Shown here: piece by piece, positions 24,893-33,064 of the stretch | How the letters are laid out: every line of letters starts with the position of its first letter | Position numbering within the stretch: position 1 is the stretch's first letter | Assembly: GCA_050299835.1 (NCBI GenBank) | Contig: JBNKWP010000012.1 | Coordinates: 1-64,000, forward strand | DNA: 64,000 nucleotides | Source: JAJDOD01 sp050299835 | GTDB taxonomy: Bacteria; Pseudomonadota; Alphaproteobacteria; Rhodobacterales; Rhodobacteraceae | Direction of reading: 5' to 3' | The notes under the pieces: model-generated | Database searches by the model: none | What the model saw: only the letters and a program-made list of their open reading frames with translations | Told to the model about the DNA's origin: nothing | Made by a program: the position numbers and the translations under genes

Positions 24893-25665
24893 TACATGCG
24901 CCACGAACCGTTGCGGGTGTGACCCTGCTGCAATCGGTCGCGCTTGTTCTGCCGGTGATCGTCACCGGGTGGACAACGCCGGTGGGCACGACCCTTGTCC
25001 TCACCACAGCCATGATGACGGCCATCGTCTGGGAGATGATCTTTGCGGGCATCCGCAAGCGGGCCTTCACCGCCCATGGCGTCACCACGGCGCTGATCGT
25101 CACGCTGTTCTGCCCGACGGATATCGCGCTCTGGCAGCTTTCTTTCGCCGTCTCGCTTGGTGTCGTGTTCGGAGAACTGATCTTCGGGGGCAGGGGGTTT
25201 GGCTTCGTGAGCCCGGCCGCCCTGTCGCTGATGCTTCTGATCGTGGCCTTCCCGGATGTCAGGTTGCACGCCACCGCGCCGGAGGTCGCGCTGGCCGTCC
25301 TTCCGGGCCTTGCGCTTCTGCTCGCGGCGGGCCTTGTCTCGCTCTCCATCCTCGGCGGCGTCGGTCTTGGTGTCCTGTTCTGCCTTGCGATCACCGGGCA
25401 GGCGCTTGACCCGTTCGCGCTCGGCACCGGCCTTTCGGTCGGTGCGGTGTTCCTCTTCGCCGATCCCACCGCTGCCAGCTCGACGCCGGTGGGCCGGTGG
25501 GTCTACGGAGGACTGGCGGGGTACATGGTCGTTCTCTTTTCACCGGCCGAGACGCCTGGGGCCGACGCGATTGTTGCAGCCGCGCTGTTCGCAAGCGTCT
25601 TTGCGCCGTTGATCGACCACGGCGCGGTGCGTCTTCACCTCAGGTCGAGGCGGCGGCATGGCTAA
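24889..25665 (+). CDS. nqrB: NqrB-like membrane subunit, short form
   Basis: A 258-residue polytopic protein against about 410 in Vibrio NqrB. Recognisable segments are IALWQLSFAVSLGVVFGELI, FGGRGFGFVSPAAL and the C-terminal LSVGAVFLFADPTAASSTPV to FASVFAPLIDH. Missing are the N-terminal cytosolic extension and the loop after the AFP segment that normally carries the S-G-A-T motif with the FMN-linked threonine; here AFPDVRLHATAPEV runs straight into the next helix. So covalent FMN attachment by the usual route appears impossible in this subunit. It overlaps nqrA by four and nqrC by eight bases. Confidence 0.85.
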   Translation: MIHAPRTVAGVTLLQSVALVLPVIVTGWTTPVGTTLVLTTAMMTAIVWEMIFAGIRKRAFTAHGVTTALIVTLFCPTDIALWQLSFAVSLGVVFGELIFGGRGFGFVSPAALSLMLLIVAFPDVRLHATAPEVALAVLPGLALLLAAGLVSLSILGGVGLGVLFCLAITGQALDPFALGTGLSVGAVFLFADPTAASSTPVGRWVYGGLAGYMVVLFSPAETPGADAIVAAALFASVFAPLIDHGAVRLHLRSRRRHG

Positions 25666-26458
25666 CCCGGTCTCTTTCTTGCGCGGATTTCTCGCCCGGT
25701 CGAACGATGACAGGGTCAAGGTCTTCGGCGTCGCACTACTGACCGCCCTGGCCAGCGCGGTTCTGGTTTCCGTCGCGTCGGTCACGTTGCAGCCGTTGCA
25801 GGATGCCCATCTGGAAGCGGAACGGGCGGAACGAATGGCGGTCATGCTGGACACGCTGCCGGGGCTTCGTGACCTGATGGAGGAACTGGGCGTCGACGCG
25901 CTGGAAACGCGCCTCGTCGATCTCGACACCGGGGCCTTCGTGGACGCGGAAGACCCCGCGAGTTTCGATCTGTCGGCGGCCGAGACCGACCCGGCGCAAA
26001 GCGTGGCCATCCCGGCGGAGGACGATCTTGCAAGACTGGGACAACGCGCGACACTGGCACCGGTGCATCTGCTGGAGCGGGATGGGGAGGTTCTGCTGAT
26101 CGTGCTGCCGGTCTCGGGCAAAGGGTATCAATCCACCATCCGTGCGACGCTGGCCCTGAACGCTGATCTGAGGACGGTCGCCGCGCTGACGATCACCGAA
26201 CAGGGTGAAACGCCGGGCCTTGGAGCCCGGATCGAGACGCCCGAATGGCAGAGCCTTTGGGCAGGCAAGACGCTCATCGACGAAAGCGGAGCGATTGTCA
26301 TCGAGGTCGTGCGCGGCACGGCCAGCGAGCCCTATCAGGTCGATGCGATCAGCGGCGCCTCGATGACCAGCACCGGGGTCGCCAACATGCTGCGCTACTG
26401 GCTGGGCGATCACGGGTACGGGCCGCTTCTGGATCGGCTGGCACGGGAAGGAATCTGA
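25658..26458 (+). CDS. nqrC: NqrC-like subunit with serine at the flavinylation site
   Basis: A 266-residue protein: one N-terminal membrane helix (about 22-42), then a periplasmic FMN-domain with GQRATLAPVHLLERDGE, TITEQGETPGLGARIE and the motif DAISGASMTSTGV. In canonical NqrC this is D-x-x-SGAT-x-T, the last T of SGAT carrying covalent FMN via ApbE; here that residue is serine. The end, YWLGDHGYGPLL, matches Vibrio NqrC closely. No apbE is in the window. Whether ApbE can modify this serine, or the flavin is absent, is open. Confidence 0.88.
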   Translation: MANPVSFLRGFLARSNDDRVKVFGVALLTALASAVLVSVASVTLQPLQDAHLEAERAERMAVMLDTLPGLRDLMEELGVDALETRLVDLDTGAFVDAEDPASFDLSAAETDPAQSVAIPAEDDLARLGQRATLAPVHLLERDGEVLLIVLPVSGKGYQSTIRATLALNADLRTVAALTITEQGETPGLGARIETPEWQSLWAGKTLIDESGAIVIEVVRGTASEPYQVDAISGASMTSTGVANMLRYWLGDHGYGPLLDRLAREGI

Positions 26459-26459
26459 G

Positions 26460-27113
26460 ATGTCGAACAGTCTGAGATATCTCACGACGCCGTTGGTTTC
26501 CGAAAACCCGGTCACGCTCCAGATCCTCGGCATCTGCTCGGCGCTTGCGGTCACGACGTCGCTGCAAACGGCGCTTGTGATGTCCGCCGCCTTGACCGGC
26601 GTACTTGTCCTGTCCTCTGCGACGATCAGCCTGATCCGTCGGCACATCCCGCCCGTCATCCGCCTGATCGTGCAGATCGTCATCATATCGTCGCTCGTCG
26701 TCGTGGCCGACGAACTGCTGCAGGCCTTCGCGTTCGAGATCAGCCGGCAGCTTTCAATCTTCGTGGGGCTGATCGTCACGAACTGTCTTGTCCTTGGACG
26801 CGCCGAAGCCTTTGCCTCGCACAATCCGGTCTGGCCGTCGATGCTCGACGCATTCGGCAACGGGCTCGGCTACAGCCTTGTGCTGGTGATCGTCGGCACG
26901 ATCCGGGAAGTGCTGGGGGCCGGCACGCTTCTGGGCCATGTCGTTCTGCCGACGCGCGACGCGGGCGGGTGGTTCGAACCGTTGAGCCTGATGCAACTGG
27001 CACCCTGCGGCTTTTTCATCATCGGGCTGCTGGTCTGGGCGGTCCGGTCGATCCGCCGCGACCAGATCGAGACCCCGGAACACCGTCTTGCCGACGCGGA
27101 GGGGCGGCCATGA
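26460..27113 (+). CDS. nqrD: Na+-translocating NADH:quinone reductase subunit D
   Basis: A 217-residue membrane protein with six helices. LTTPLVSENPVTLQILGICS at the start and VGLIVTNCLVLGRAEAFA in the middle are typical of NqrD/RnfE; the cysteine in TNCLVLGR is one of those binding the intramembrane iron centre shared with NqrE. It begins one base after the nqrC stop and overlaps nqrE as ATGA. Length and motifs are ordinary, in contrast with NqrB and NqrC. Confidence 0.93.
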   Translation: MSNSLRYLTTPLVSENPVTLQILGICSALAVTTSLQTALVMSAALTGVLVLSSATISLIRRHIPPVIRLIVQIVIISSLVVVADELLQAFAFEISRQLSIFVGLIVTNCLVLGRAEAFASHNPVWPSMLDAFGNGLGYSLVLVIVGTIREVLGAGTLLGHVVLPTRDAGGWFEPLSLMQLAPCGFFIIGLLVWAVRSIRRDQIETPEHRLADAEGRP

Positions 27114-27709
27114 CCGACCTGCTGATCTCCGCCATTTTCCACGAGAACCTCGCACTGACATCGTTTCTCGGCATCTGCACGTTTCTCGCGGTGTCGCAGC
27201 GCGTTCAGACGGCGGTCGGGCTCGGGCTGGCGATCATCGTGGTGCAGACGATCACGACCCCGGTTAACAATCTGATCTACAATACATTTCTGGCGGACGG
27301 CGCATGGGGTTGGGCGGGTCTGGAGGATGTCGATCTGAGCTTTCTGAAGCTCATCGTCTTCATCGGGATCATCGCGGCCGTGGTGCAGGTGCTGGAGATG
27401 TTTCTCGACCGGTTCGTGCCGCTTCTCTACCGGTCACTCGGTATCTTCCTGCCGCTGATCACGGTCAATTGCGCGGTCCTGGGGGCGAGCCTTTTCATGG
27501 TGGAACGACGCTACACGTTTGCCGAATCCGCCATCTATGGCTTCGGCAGCGGCGCGGGCTGGGCGCTGGCCATCGTCACCTTCGCCGCCATCCGGGAACG
27601 GCTGGCCTATAGCGACATGCCGGAAGGGCTGCGCGGATTGGGAAGCGCGTTCATCGTGGCGGGGGTAATGTCTCTGGCCTTCATCGCGTTCGGGAGGCTG
27701 GCGTCATGA
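27110..27709 (+). CDS. nqrE: Na+-translocating NADH:quinone reductase subunit E
   Basis: A 199-residue membrane protein of normal length. HENLALTSFLGICTFLAVS and LITVNCAVLGASLFM each supply the conserved cysteine that, with NqrD, holds the iron centre in the membrane. The start at 27110 follows GGAGGGGC and overlaps the nqrD stop as ATGA; the frame is open upstream but the extension is not NqrE-like. The nqrF start overlaps its stop. Confidence 0.93.
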   Translation: MTDLLISAIFHENLALTSFLGICTFLAVSQRVQTAVGLGLAIIVVQTITTPVNNLIYNTFLADGAWGWAGLEDVDLSFLKLIVFIGIIAAVVQVLEMFLDRFVPLLYRSLGIFLPLITVNCAVLGASLFMVERRYTFAESAIYGFGSGAGWALAIVTFAAIRERLAYSDMPEGLRGLGSAFIVAGVMSLAFIAFGRLAS

Positions 27710-28926
27710 TGGATATTGTCCTGGGAATCGCTTTTCTCGTCGCCCTTCTGATTGTCCTGACCGTTCTGGTCGTCGCCGCGCGTCGGGTCCTGGTACCGGA
27801 GCACGACGTGGTTCTCGCGGTCAACCGAGGCATCGAGATCCCCGCGCGGACGGGAAGCAAACTGCTTTCGGCCTTGCAGCAAAACGGCATCCTGATCCCC
27901 TCGGCCTGTGCGGGCGCGGGCACCTGCGGTCTGTGCCGCGTGACGATCCGCGAGGGTGGAAGCGACGCCCTGCCGGTGGAGGTTGCACGACTGTCGCGGA
28001 CGGATCTGCGCAATGGAGTACGGCTTGCGTGCCAGACCGTCATCCGCAACGCCATGGCGCTGGAGGTGGAGGAAGGGCTGTTGTCCGCCGAAAGCCGGAC
28101 AGCCGTGGTCGAGGCCACCCGTCAACTTACGCCCCTGATCCGCGAGGTCGTGCTTCGATTGCCGGATGGCGAGGTCATGGATATCGACGCCGGGACGTTC
28201 TTGCAGATCACCGCCCCGCCTTTTGCGTTGAAATACGCGCGGATCGACGTTCCGCCTGCTTTCGAAGAGCATTGGCGCCCGTTGCGCGGGCTGTCGCTTG
28301 CAACCGACGCACCGGTGACACGGGCCTATTCGGTCGCCAATCGTCCCGAGGACACGGCGGCCGGCCGGCTCGTCTTCAACATCCGGCTCGCCTTGCCGCC
28401 GCCGAATGTACCGGATGCGCCGCCGGGTGTCGTCTCATCGTGGCTCTTTTCGCTCGCCGAGGGCGACCCTGTCGAACTGTCGGGGCCGTTCGGCTCGTTC
28501 GGCGTGCAGCCAACCGATCGGGAGATGGTGTTCATCGGCGGCGGTGTCGGAATGGCCCCGCTTCGGGCGATGATATTCGAACAACTCCAAAAGGTCGGCA
28601 CGCAACGGAAGATGAGCTTTTGGTATGGGGCGCGCAGCCGGACCGACCTGTTCTACGTCGACGAGCTCGACGCGCTGTCCGCGCAATACGACAACTTCCA
28701 CTGGACCGTCGCCATGTCGGATCCCGACCCCGGCGGCGGCTGGTCGGGTCCGACAGGTTTCGTCCACCAGGTCGCCTTCGAGCGGTACCTGCGGGACCAT
28801 CCCGCGCCGCAGGACTGCGAATACTACCTTTGCGGCCCGCCGCTGATGATCCGGGCGGTCCTGACCATGCTCGATGAGTTGGGCGTCGATCCCGACCACA
28901 TCTTCAACGACGATTTCGGAGTTTGA
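27706..28926 (+). CDS. nqrF: Na+-translocating NADH:quinone reductase subunit F
   Basis: A 406-residue NADH-oxidising subunit: N-terminal membrane helix (about 4-26), a [2Fe-2S] ferredoxin domain with CAGAGTCGLC and a fourth cysteine in RLACQT, an FAD-binding domain with TRAYSVANRPED and an NADH-binding domain with FIGGGVGMAPLRAM and YLCGPPLMIRAVL. All electron-entry motifs are intact, so NADH oxidation should be functional whatever the state of NqrB and NqrC. It overlaps nqrE as ATGA and is followed 49 bases on by nqrM. Confidence 0.94.
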   Translation: MMDIVLGIAFLVALLIVLTVLVVAARRVLVPEHDVVLAVNRGIEIPARTGSKLLSALQQNGILIPSACAGAGTCGLCRVTIREGGSDALPVEVARLSRTDLRNGVRLACQTVIRNAMALEVEEGLLSAESRTAVVEATRQLTPLIREVVLRLPDGEVMDIDAGTFLQITAPPFALKYARIDVPPAFEEHWRPLRGLSLATDAPVTRAYSVANRPEDTAAGRLVFNIRLALPPPNVPDAPPGVVSSWLFSLAEGDPVELSGPFGSFGVQPTDREMVFIGGGVGMAPLRAMIFEQLQKVGTQRKMSFWYGARSRTDLFYVDELDALSAQYDNFHWTVAMSDPDPGGGWSGPTGFVHQVAFERYLRDHPAPQDCEYYLCGPPLMIRAVLTMLDELGVDPDHIFNDDFGV

Positions 28927-28975
28927 CCATGCAGATGACCCAGCGGATTTCGATGCAGCAATCCGAGGCGCTTCC

Positions 28976-29146
28976 ATGCTGACCCTTCTTCTCACTGCAT
29001 TTCTCTCGTGTTTCGCCGTGTTCGGCCTTGCCATCGGCGTCCTCGCCGGTCGGCCCCCGATCCGGGGAAGTTGCGGGGGCTTGTCCTGTCTTGGGCTGGA
29101 TTGTTCGACCTGTCCGTCGCGCCGCGAAGGAGCGACAGATGAGTGA
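28976..29146 (+). CDS. nqrM: NqrM, Na+-NQR maturation protein
   Basis: A 56-residue protein: one membrane helix followed by GSCGGLSCLGLDCSTCPS. The GSCGGL motif and downstream cysteines define NqrM (DUF539), thought to deliver iron for the NqrD/E centre. It starts at ATG 28976 after GAGGCG and overlaps the CBS-protein gene by eight bases. Its presence argues that the complex is a genuine NQR and not a degraded relic; the usual companion apbE is missing. Confidence 0.88.
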   Translation: MLTLLLTAFLSCFAVFGLAIGVLAGRPPIRGSCGGLSCLGLDCSTCPSRREGATDE

Positions 29147-29537
29147 AATCCCCCGTGTTGCCGATTACATGGCGCGCGATCTCGTCACGCTCAGGCCCGA
29201 CGAGGAGATCAACGCGGCCATGAACACCTTGCTGAAACACCGCATCTCTGGTGCGCCGGTGATTGACGAAAGCGGCACGCTGGTGGGCGTTCTGTCGAAG
29301 AAGGACTGTCTGCGGGCGGCTGTCGAGGCCAGCTATTACCGCGCGTGGGGTGCGTCCGTGGCCACGCATATGTCGACTGACGTCGAGACGCTGGAGGCAC
29401 AGGCGGACATCCTGACCGCGGCGAAGACCTTCGTCGACAGCACGTACCGCCGTTTCCCGGTCATGCAAAGCGGACGGCTGGTCGGGCAGATCAGCCGCTC
29501 GGATGTGCTGAGGGCCATGGCGGACAATTGGGGATAA
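29139..29537 (+). CDS. Two-CBS-domain protein
   Basis: A 132-residue soluble protein made of two CBS repeats: VADYMARDLVTLRPDEEINA to GVLSKKDCLRA, and VATHMSTDVETLEAQADI to GQISRSDVLRAM. CBS pairs bind adenine nucleotides and act as energy sensors; the DosR-regulated Hrp1 of mycobacteria is such a stand-alone pair. ATG 29139 has GAAGGAG upstream and overlaps nqrM, so it is the last gene of the nqr operon. Confidence 0.9.
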   Translation: MSEIPRVADYMARDLVTLRPDEEINAAMNTLLKHRISGAPVIDESGTLVGVLSKKDCLRAAVEASYYRAWGASVATHMSTDVETLEAQADILTAAKTFVDSTYRRFPVMQSGRLVGQISRSDVLRAMADNWG

Positions 29538-29561
29538 GCAGACATTGAAGGGACCCGGGGG

Positions 29562-29744
29562 TCACTTCCGCGTCGGTTCCGTCAACACGTTGATGAGGGT
29601 GGCCCCGACGATCCAGATCGCGAACATCAGGAACGTCGCCATACCGTTCGAGTAAAGGTGACCGACATATCCCGCCAGACCGGCGGCCAGCCCGACAGCC
29701 CCGTTCAGACCCTGCAATTCGCGACGTTTGTGCCTCAAATCCAT
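29562..29744 (-). CDS. Small two-helix membrane protein
   Basis: A 60-residue protein with a basic start (MDLRHKRREL) and two hydrophobic stretches (about 14-30 and 36-53) ending in a polar tail. GGGCGAG lies upstream of the ATG. I do not recognise the family. It is convergent with the nqr-CBS operon. Confidence 0.55.
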   Translation of the reverse strand: MDLRHKRRELQGLNGAVGLAAGLAGYVGHLYSNGMATFLMFAIWIVGATLINVLTEPTRK

Positions 29745-29769
29745 GTCACTCGCCCGCCTTCAACCGTTC

Positions 29770-29967
29770 GTTCCACGTCCTTGGGCATTGGACCTCAAAA
29801 CGGCAAGGCGCCGGTTGATGCTGGCCGGCTGCTCGCCCTCGGGCGTAAACCGTTTGCCCTCGCATGCCCACGTTCCCTTGAGGTGCCCCTGGTTTCCTAG
29901 ACACCTGCCTGGTTCAGTTTCTACTGCCTGATCTCGAAGTCTGGCGACCCCTTCGGGGGCGCTTTTG
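29770..29967 (+). ncRNA. Candidate structured small RNA
   Basis: This gene-free stretch can fold into a long irregular rod: TTGGGCA and ACCTCAA (29781-29798) face TTGAGGT and TGCCCC (29878-29889), AAACGG faces CCGTTT inside, and CGCCC-TC-GGGCG caps it (29834-29845). A GC stem with TTCG loop and T4 follows. The rod shape recalls 6S RNA, but no 6S hallmark was confirmed, and the boundaries and promoter are guesses. Confidence 0.3.
29944..29967 (+). terminator. Plus-strand terminator hairpin
   Basis: GCG-A-CCCC (29944-29951), TTCG loop and GGGGCGC (29956-29962) are followed by TTTTG. It points away from the convergent DUF1150 gene, and no protein-coding gene on the plus strand immediately precedes it, which is one reason to suspect a small RNA upstream. 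Confidence 0.65.
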
Positions 29968-29981
29968 TCTTGCTCAGGCGG

Positions 29982-30212
29982 TCAATGCACCTCCACCGGT
30001 GAGAAATCGTTCTGACGCGCCAGCGCGAAAGCCAATTTGCGGTCCCTGACCAGCGCCAGGCAGAGACCGTCGGTCGAGTGGACGCCATAGACCTGCTCTC
30101 GCCCCTCGGCCTGTTCCTGCACCTCATCGGGCAGGTCGGCCACGTTGATCGGGCGAATGTACACGATGCGATCTTCGGGATTGTCGCGCTCGAAGTTGAA
30201 TTTCGTTTCCAT
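29982..30212 (-). CDS. DUF1150 family protein
   Basis: A 76-residue soluble protein (METKFNFERDNPEDRIVYIR to NDFSPVEVH) of the DUF1150 family, found in alphaproteobacteria directly downstream of an hsp20 gene, exactly as here. Its role is unknown, presumably linked to the small heat-shock protein. GAAGGG overlaps the hsp20 stop and precedes this ATG by eight bases. Confidence 0.85.
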   Translation of the reverse strand: METKFNFERDNPEDRIVYIRPINVADLPDEVQEQAEGREQVYGVHSTDGLCLALVRDRKLAFALARQNDFSPVEVH

Positions 30213-30216
30213 GAAC

Positions 30217-30627
30217 CTAACCCTTCTCGATCCTGATCGACTGAACCACACGATCCGGCACCGCGCGGGTCAGTTCGATATGCAGAAGCCCGTTGGCGAG
30301 TGTCGCACCTCCGACCTCCACGCCATCTGCCAGCAGAAATGTCCGTTGGAACTGGCGTGCCGCGATACCGCGATGCAGGAAAACACGGCTGTCATCCTCT
30401 TCGGCCTGTTTGCCCCGGACGACCAGTTGCTTATTCTCGACCGTCAGCGACAAAGCGTCTTCCGCGAAACCGGCCACGGCCAGCGTGATCCGGAACGCGT
30501 TCTCGTCGATTTGTTCTATATTATAAGGCGGGTAACCGTTTTCTGACTTGGCCGTTCGCTCAACCAGCCGTTCAAGCTGGTCGAAGCCAAGAAGAAAGGG
30601 ATGGGTTCCCAGGGTCAGTTTGCTCAT
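30217..30627 (-). CDS. Hsp20 family small heat-shock protein (IbpA type)
   Basis: A 136-residue IbpA-like holdase. It opens with LTLGTHPFLLGFDQLERLVE and has the alpha-crystallin strand FRITLAVAGFAEDALSLTVE and GIAARQFQRTFLLADGVEV. ATG 30627 is used, with GAGGAC just upstream; ATG 30639 is possible. A sigma32-like promoter lies upstream and DUF1150 follows. It differs in sequence class and in regulation from the FixK-boxed Hsp20 at 3242. Confidence 0.92.
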   Translation of the reverse strand: MSKLTLGTHPFLLGFDQLERLVERTAKSENGYPPYNIEQIDENAFRITLAVAGFAEDALSLTVENKQLVVRGKQAEEDDSRVFLHRGIAARQFQRTFLLADGVEVGGATLANGLLHIELTRAVPDRVVQSIRIEKG

Positions 30628-30684
30628 GTCCGTCCTCATGTCTCAAGCGACGAAGTTTACGGCCCCCGAAAGCGACCGCGACAC

Positions 30685-30715
30685 TAAATATGGGTCTTTT
30701 CCTGCGCCAGACAAG
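30685..30715 (-). promoter_or_regulatory. Sigma32 (RpoH)-like promoter of hsp20-DUF1150
   Basis: Reading towards hsp20, CTTGTC (30715-30710), a 15-base spacer and CCCATATTT (30694-30686) match the heat-shock pattern CTTGAA / CCCCATnT. It would start transcription about 50 bases before the hsp20 ATG. Confidence 0.55.
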
Positions 30716-30783
30716 TGGATTGGCGCTTTGCCACTGTCGCCGTTGGGGGTAAATTAACGCCCAGGCATTGAATACTGGCGACC

Positions 30784-31002
30784 ATGACGAAATCTTCGAA
30801 ACAGATGGAAACCGAGGAGGTTCTGCGCATCAAGCTGGAAGCTCTGAAGCGCGAACACTACGATCTGGACGTCGCCATTGAAGCGCTGCAGGAGCGCGGG
30901 ACCGATCCCCTCACGGTGCGGCGGCTGAAAAAAAAGAAACTGTTTCTCAAGGACCAGATCGCCAGTATCGAGGATCGACTGCTTCCCGATATCATCGCTT
31001 GA
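30784..31002 (+). CDS. YdcH family (DUF465) protein
   Basis: A 72-residue, highly charged helical hairpin: VLRIKLEALKREHYDLDVAI, then RRLKKKKLFLKDQIASIEDR. This is the DUF465/YdcH family, common and small in alphaproteobacteria and of unknown function. It precedes purE by 49 bases on the same strand. Confidence 0.85.
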   Translation: MTKSSKQMETEEVLRIKLEALKREHYDLDVAIEALQERGTDPLTVRRLKKKKLFLKDQIASIEDRLLPDIIA

Positions 31003-31051
31003 GGCCATTTCCTCTGGCCGCTAGGAAGATCGGGCAGCCAGGGAGAACCAA

Positions 31052-31537
31052 ATGCAGCCACAGGTCGGGATCATCATGGGCAGCCAGTCGGATTGGCCGA
31101 CGATGAAGCCCGCCGCTGAGATTCTCGGCACTCTGGGCGTGGTGCACGAGGTCAGGATCGTCTCGGCCCACCGTACGCCGGACCGGCTTTGGGACTATGG
31201 GAAGACCGCAGTGGAACGCGGCCTTCAGGTCATCATCGCGGGCGCGGGCGGTGCGGCGCATCTGCCTGGCATGATGGCATCCAAGACGCGGGTGCCGGTG
31301 ATCGGCGTGCCGGTGGAAACGCGGGCGCTCAAAGGTCTCGACAGTCTCTATTCCATCCTCCAGATGCCGCGCGGATTTCCCGTGGCGACAATGGCAATCG
31401 GCGCGGGCGGGGCGCTGAATGCCGGTCTGCTGGCCGCACAGTTTCTTGCGATGAACGATCCCGCACTCGCTGAGCGGGTCGAACGCTGGCGGGCCGATCT
31501 TTCCGCCTCGATCCCGCAGGAGCCGGTCGATGAGTGA
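31052..31537 (+). CDS. purE: N5-carboxyaminoimidazole ribonucleotide mutase
   Basis: A 161-residue class I PurE, which moves the carboxyl group of N5-CAIR to form CAIR in purine synthesis. MGSQSDWPTM and SAHRTPDRL hold the substrate-binding residues, and AGAGGAAHLPGM the loop with catalytic histidine. CAGGGAGAAC precedes the ATG. It overlaps purK by eight bases. Confidence 0.96.
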   Translation: MQPQVGIIMGSQSDWPTMKPAAEILGTLGVVHEVRIVSAHRTPDRLWDYGKTAVERGLQVIIAGAGGAAHLPGMMASKTRVPVIGVPVETRALKGLDSLYSILQMPRGFPVATMAIGAGGALNAGLLAAQFLAMNDPALAERVERWRADLSASIPQEPVDE

Positions 31538-32624
31538 CATGCTGCGCCCCGGACAGACCATCGGGATCCTCGGTGGCGGACAGCTTGGCCGGATGCTGGC
31601 TATGGCTGCGGCACGACTTGGGTTCCATACGCATATCTATGAACCGGGGGCCGCACCGGCGGGCGAAGTTGCGGGCAACCTGACGACGGCGGGTTACGAC
31701 GACGCCAAAGCGCTGGAAGCCTTTGCAAAGTCGGTCGATGTCGTCACCTACGAGTTCGAGAACGTGCCTGCCGAGGCTCTCGACCAGATCGAGGCGCTGG
31801 TTCCGTTCCGTCCCAACCGGCGGGCGCTGGCGGTGAGCCAGGACCGGCTGACCGAGAAAACGTTCCTCGAAGAGATCGGATTGAAGGTCGCGCCCTTCGG
31901 TGCCGTCGATGCCGGCGCTCCGGACGCCGCCGCACGGCTGGCTCAGGCGATGGCCGCAGTCGGCACACCGTCGATCCTGAAGACCCGGCGGCTCGGCTAT
32001 GACGGCAAGGGGCAGGCGCGGATCATGGCTCCGCATGATGCGCAGACCGCACTCGATGCGATGGCCGGGGCCGAGGCCATCCTGGAAGGTTTCGTGGATT
32101 TCGAACGCGAAATCAGCGTGATCGCTGCACGCGGCATGGACGACCGGATCGCCTGTTTTGAACCGGGCGAAAACCTGCATCGCGACGGCATTCTGCATAC
32201 CACCACAGTGCCTGCGCGGATCAATCCGGAAACAAGGGAACGGGCCTTCGGAATCGCCGGAACGATCCTTGCGGCGCTGGATTATGTGGGCGTCCTCGGC
32301 GTGGAACTCTTCGTCGCCGATGGCGAGTTGATCGTAAACGAGATCGCGCCACGCGTTCACAATTCCGGCCACTGGACCGAGGCAGGTGCGGTGATCGACC
32401 AGTTCGAGCAGCATATTCGCGCCATCGCAGGCTGGCCTCTGGTCGATCCAATCCGTCATTCCGACGTGGTGATGACCAACCTCATCGGAAACGACGTGGA
32501 CGGGATCGACGCGATTGCGGGAGAGATGGGCGCGCGCATCCATCTCTACGGCAAGGCGGAAGCGCGGGCTGGGCGCAAGATGGGGCATGTCACCCGGATC
32601 ACGGGACCGGCTGAAGACCGATGA
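31530..32624 (+). CDS. purK: N5-carboxyaminoimidazole ribonucleotide synthase
   Basis: A 364-residue ATP-grasp enzyme that carboxylates aminoimidazole ribonucleotide with bicarbonate and ATP, feeding PurE. The N-terminal Rossmann motif is GILGGGQLGRMLAMAA; the ATP-grasp core has TRRLGYDGKGQ and NEIAPRVHNSGHWTEAG. It overlaps purE and, by an ATGA junction, the NUDIX gene. Confidence 0.96.
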   Translation: MSDMLRPGQTIGILGGGQLGRMLAMAAARLGFHTHIYEPGAAPAGEVAGNLTTAGYDDAKALEAFAKSVDVVTYEFENVPAEALDQIEALVPFRPNRRALAVSQDRLTEKTFLEEIGLKVAPFGAVDAGAPDAAARLAQAMAAVGTPSILKTRRLGYDGKGQARIMAPHDAQTALDAMAGAEAILEGFVDFEREISVIAARGMDDRIACFEPGENLHRDGILHTTTVPARINPETRERAFGIAGTILAALDYVGVLGVELFVADGELIVNEIAPRVHNSGHWTEAGAVIDQFEQHIRAIAGWPLVDPIRHSDVVMTNLIGNDVDGIDAIAGEMGARIHLYGKAEARAGRKMGHVTRITGPAEDR

Positions 32625-33064
32625 GCCTGCGGCTGGCGGTTCGCGGACTGATCCTGCTGGACGACCGCCTTTGCATGGTGAATGCCTGGCCCGGTGGCAA
32701 GAGTGACCTGCTTTGTGCGCCGGGAGGCGGAGTGGAACCCCACGCGTCACTGCCCGACAACCTGATCCGCGAGGTGCACGAGGAAACCGGGCTAACCGTG
32801 TCCGTGGGCGAAGTCGCGATGGTCAACGAGTTCCACGATCCGGATCGTCCCTTCCACCAGGTGGATGTCTATTTCCGTTGCGAGATCGTGGCGGGCGATC
32901 CTTGCGGGTCCTGGGCCGACCCTGAAGGCGTGGTGACCGAGCGACACTGGCTGACGCGGGTCGAGCTTGCGGCAAGGCGCTTCAAGCCCGACAGCCTGCC
33001 GGACGTGGCCTGGGGTGCCAGTGGCCCTGCTTTCTACGATCCGCTGGAGCCGATCCTGCGCTGA
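32621..33064 (+). CDS. NUDIX hydrolase
   Basis: A 147-residue NUDIX protein. The Nudix box runs from the GGGVEPHASL segment to REVHEETGL, with the expected G-x5-E-x7-REVHEETGL spacing and metal-binding glutamates. The substrate is probably a nucleoside diphosphate derivative but cannot be named. It is translationally coupled to purK, and its 3-prime end overlaps the convergent EamA gene by 31 bases. Confidence 0.9.
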   Translation: MSLRLAVRGLILLDDRLCMVNAWPGGKSDLLCAPGGGVEPHASLPDNLIREVHEETGLTVSVGEVAMVNEFHDPDRPFHQVDVYFRCEIVAGDPCGSWADPEGVVTERHWLTRVELAARRFKPDSLPDVAWGASGPAFYDPLEPILR

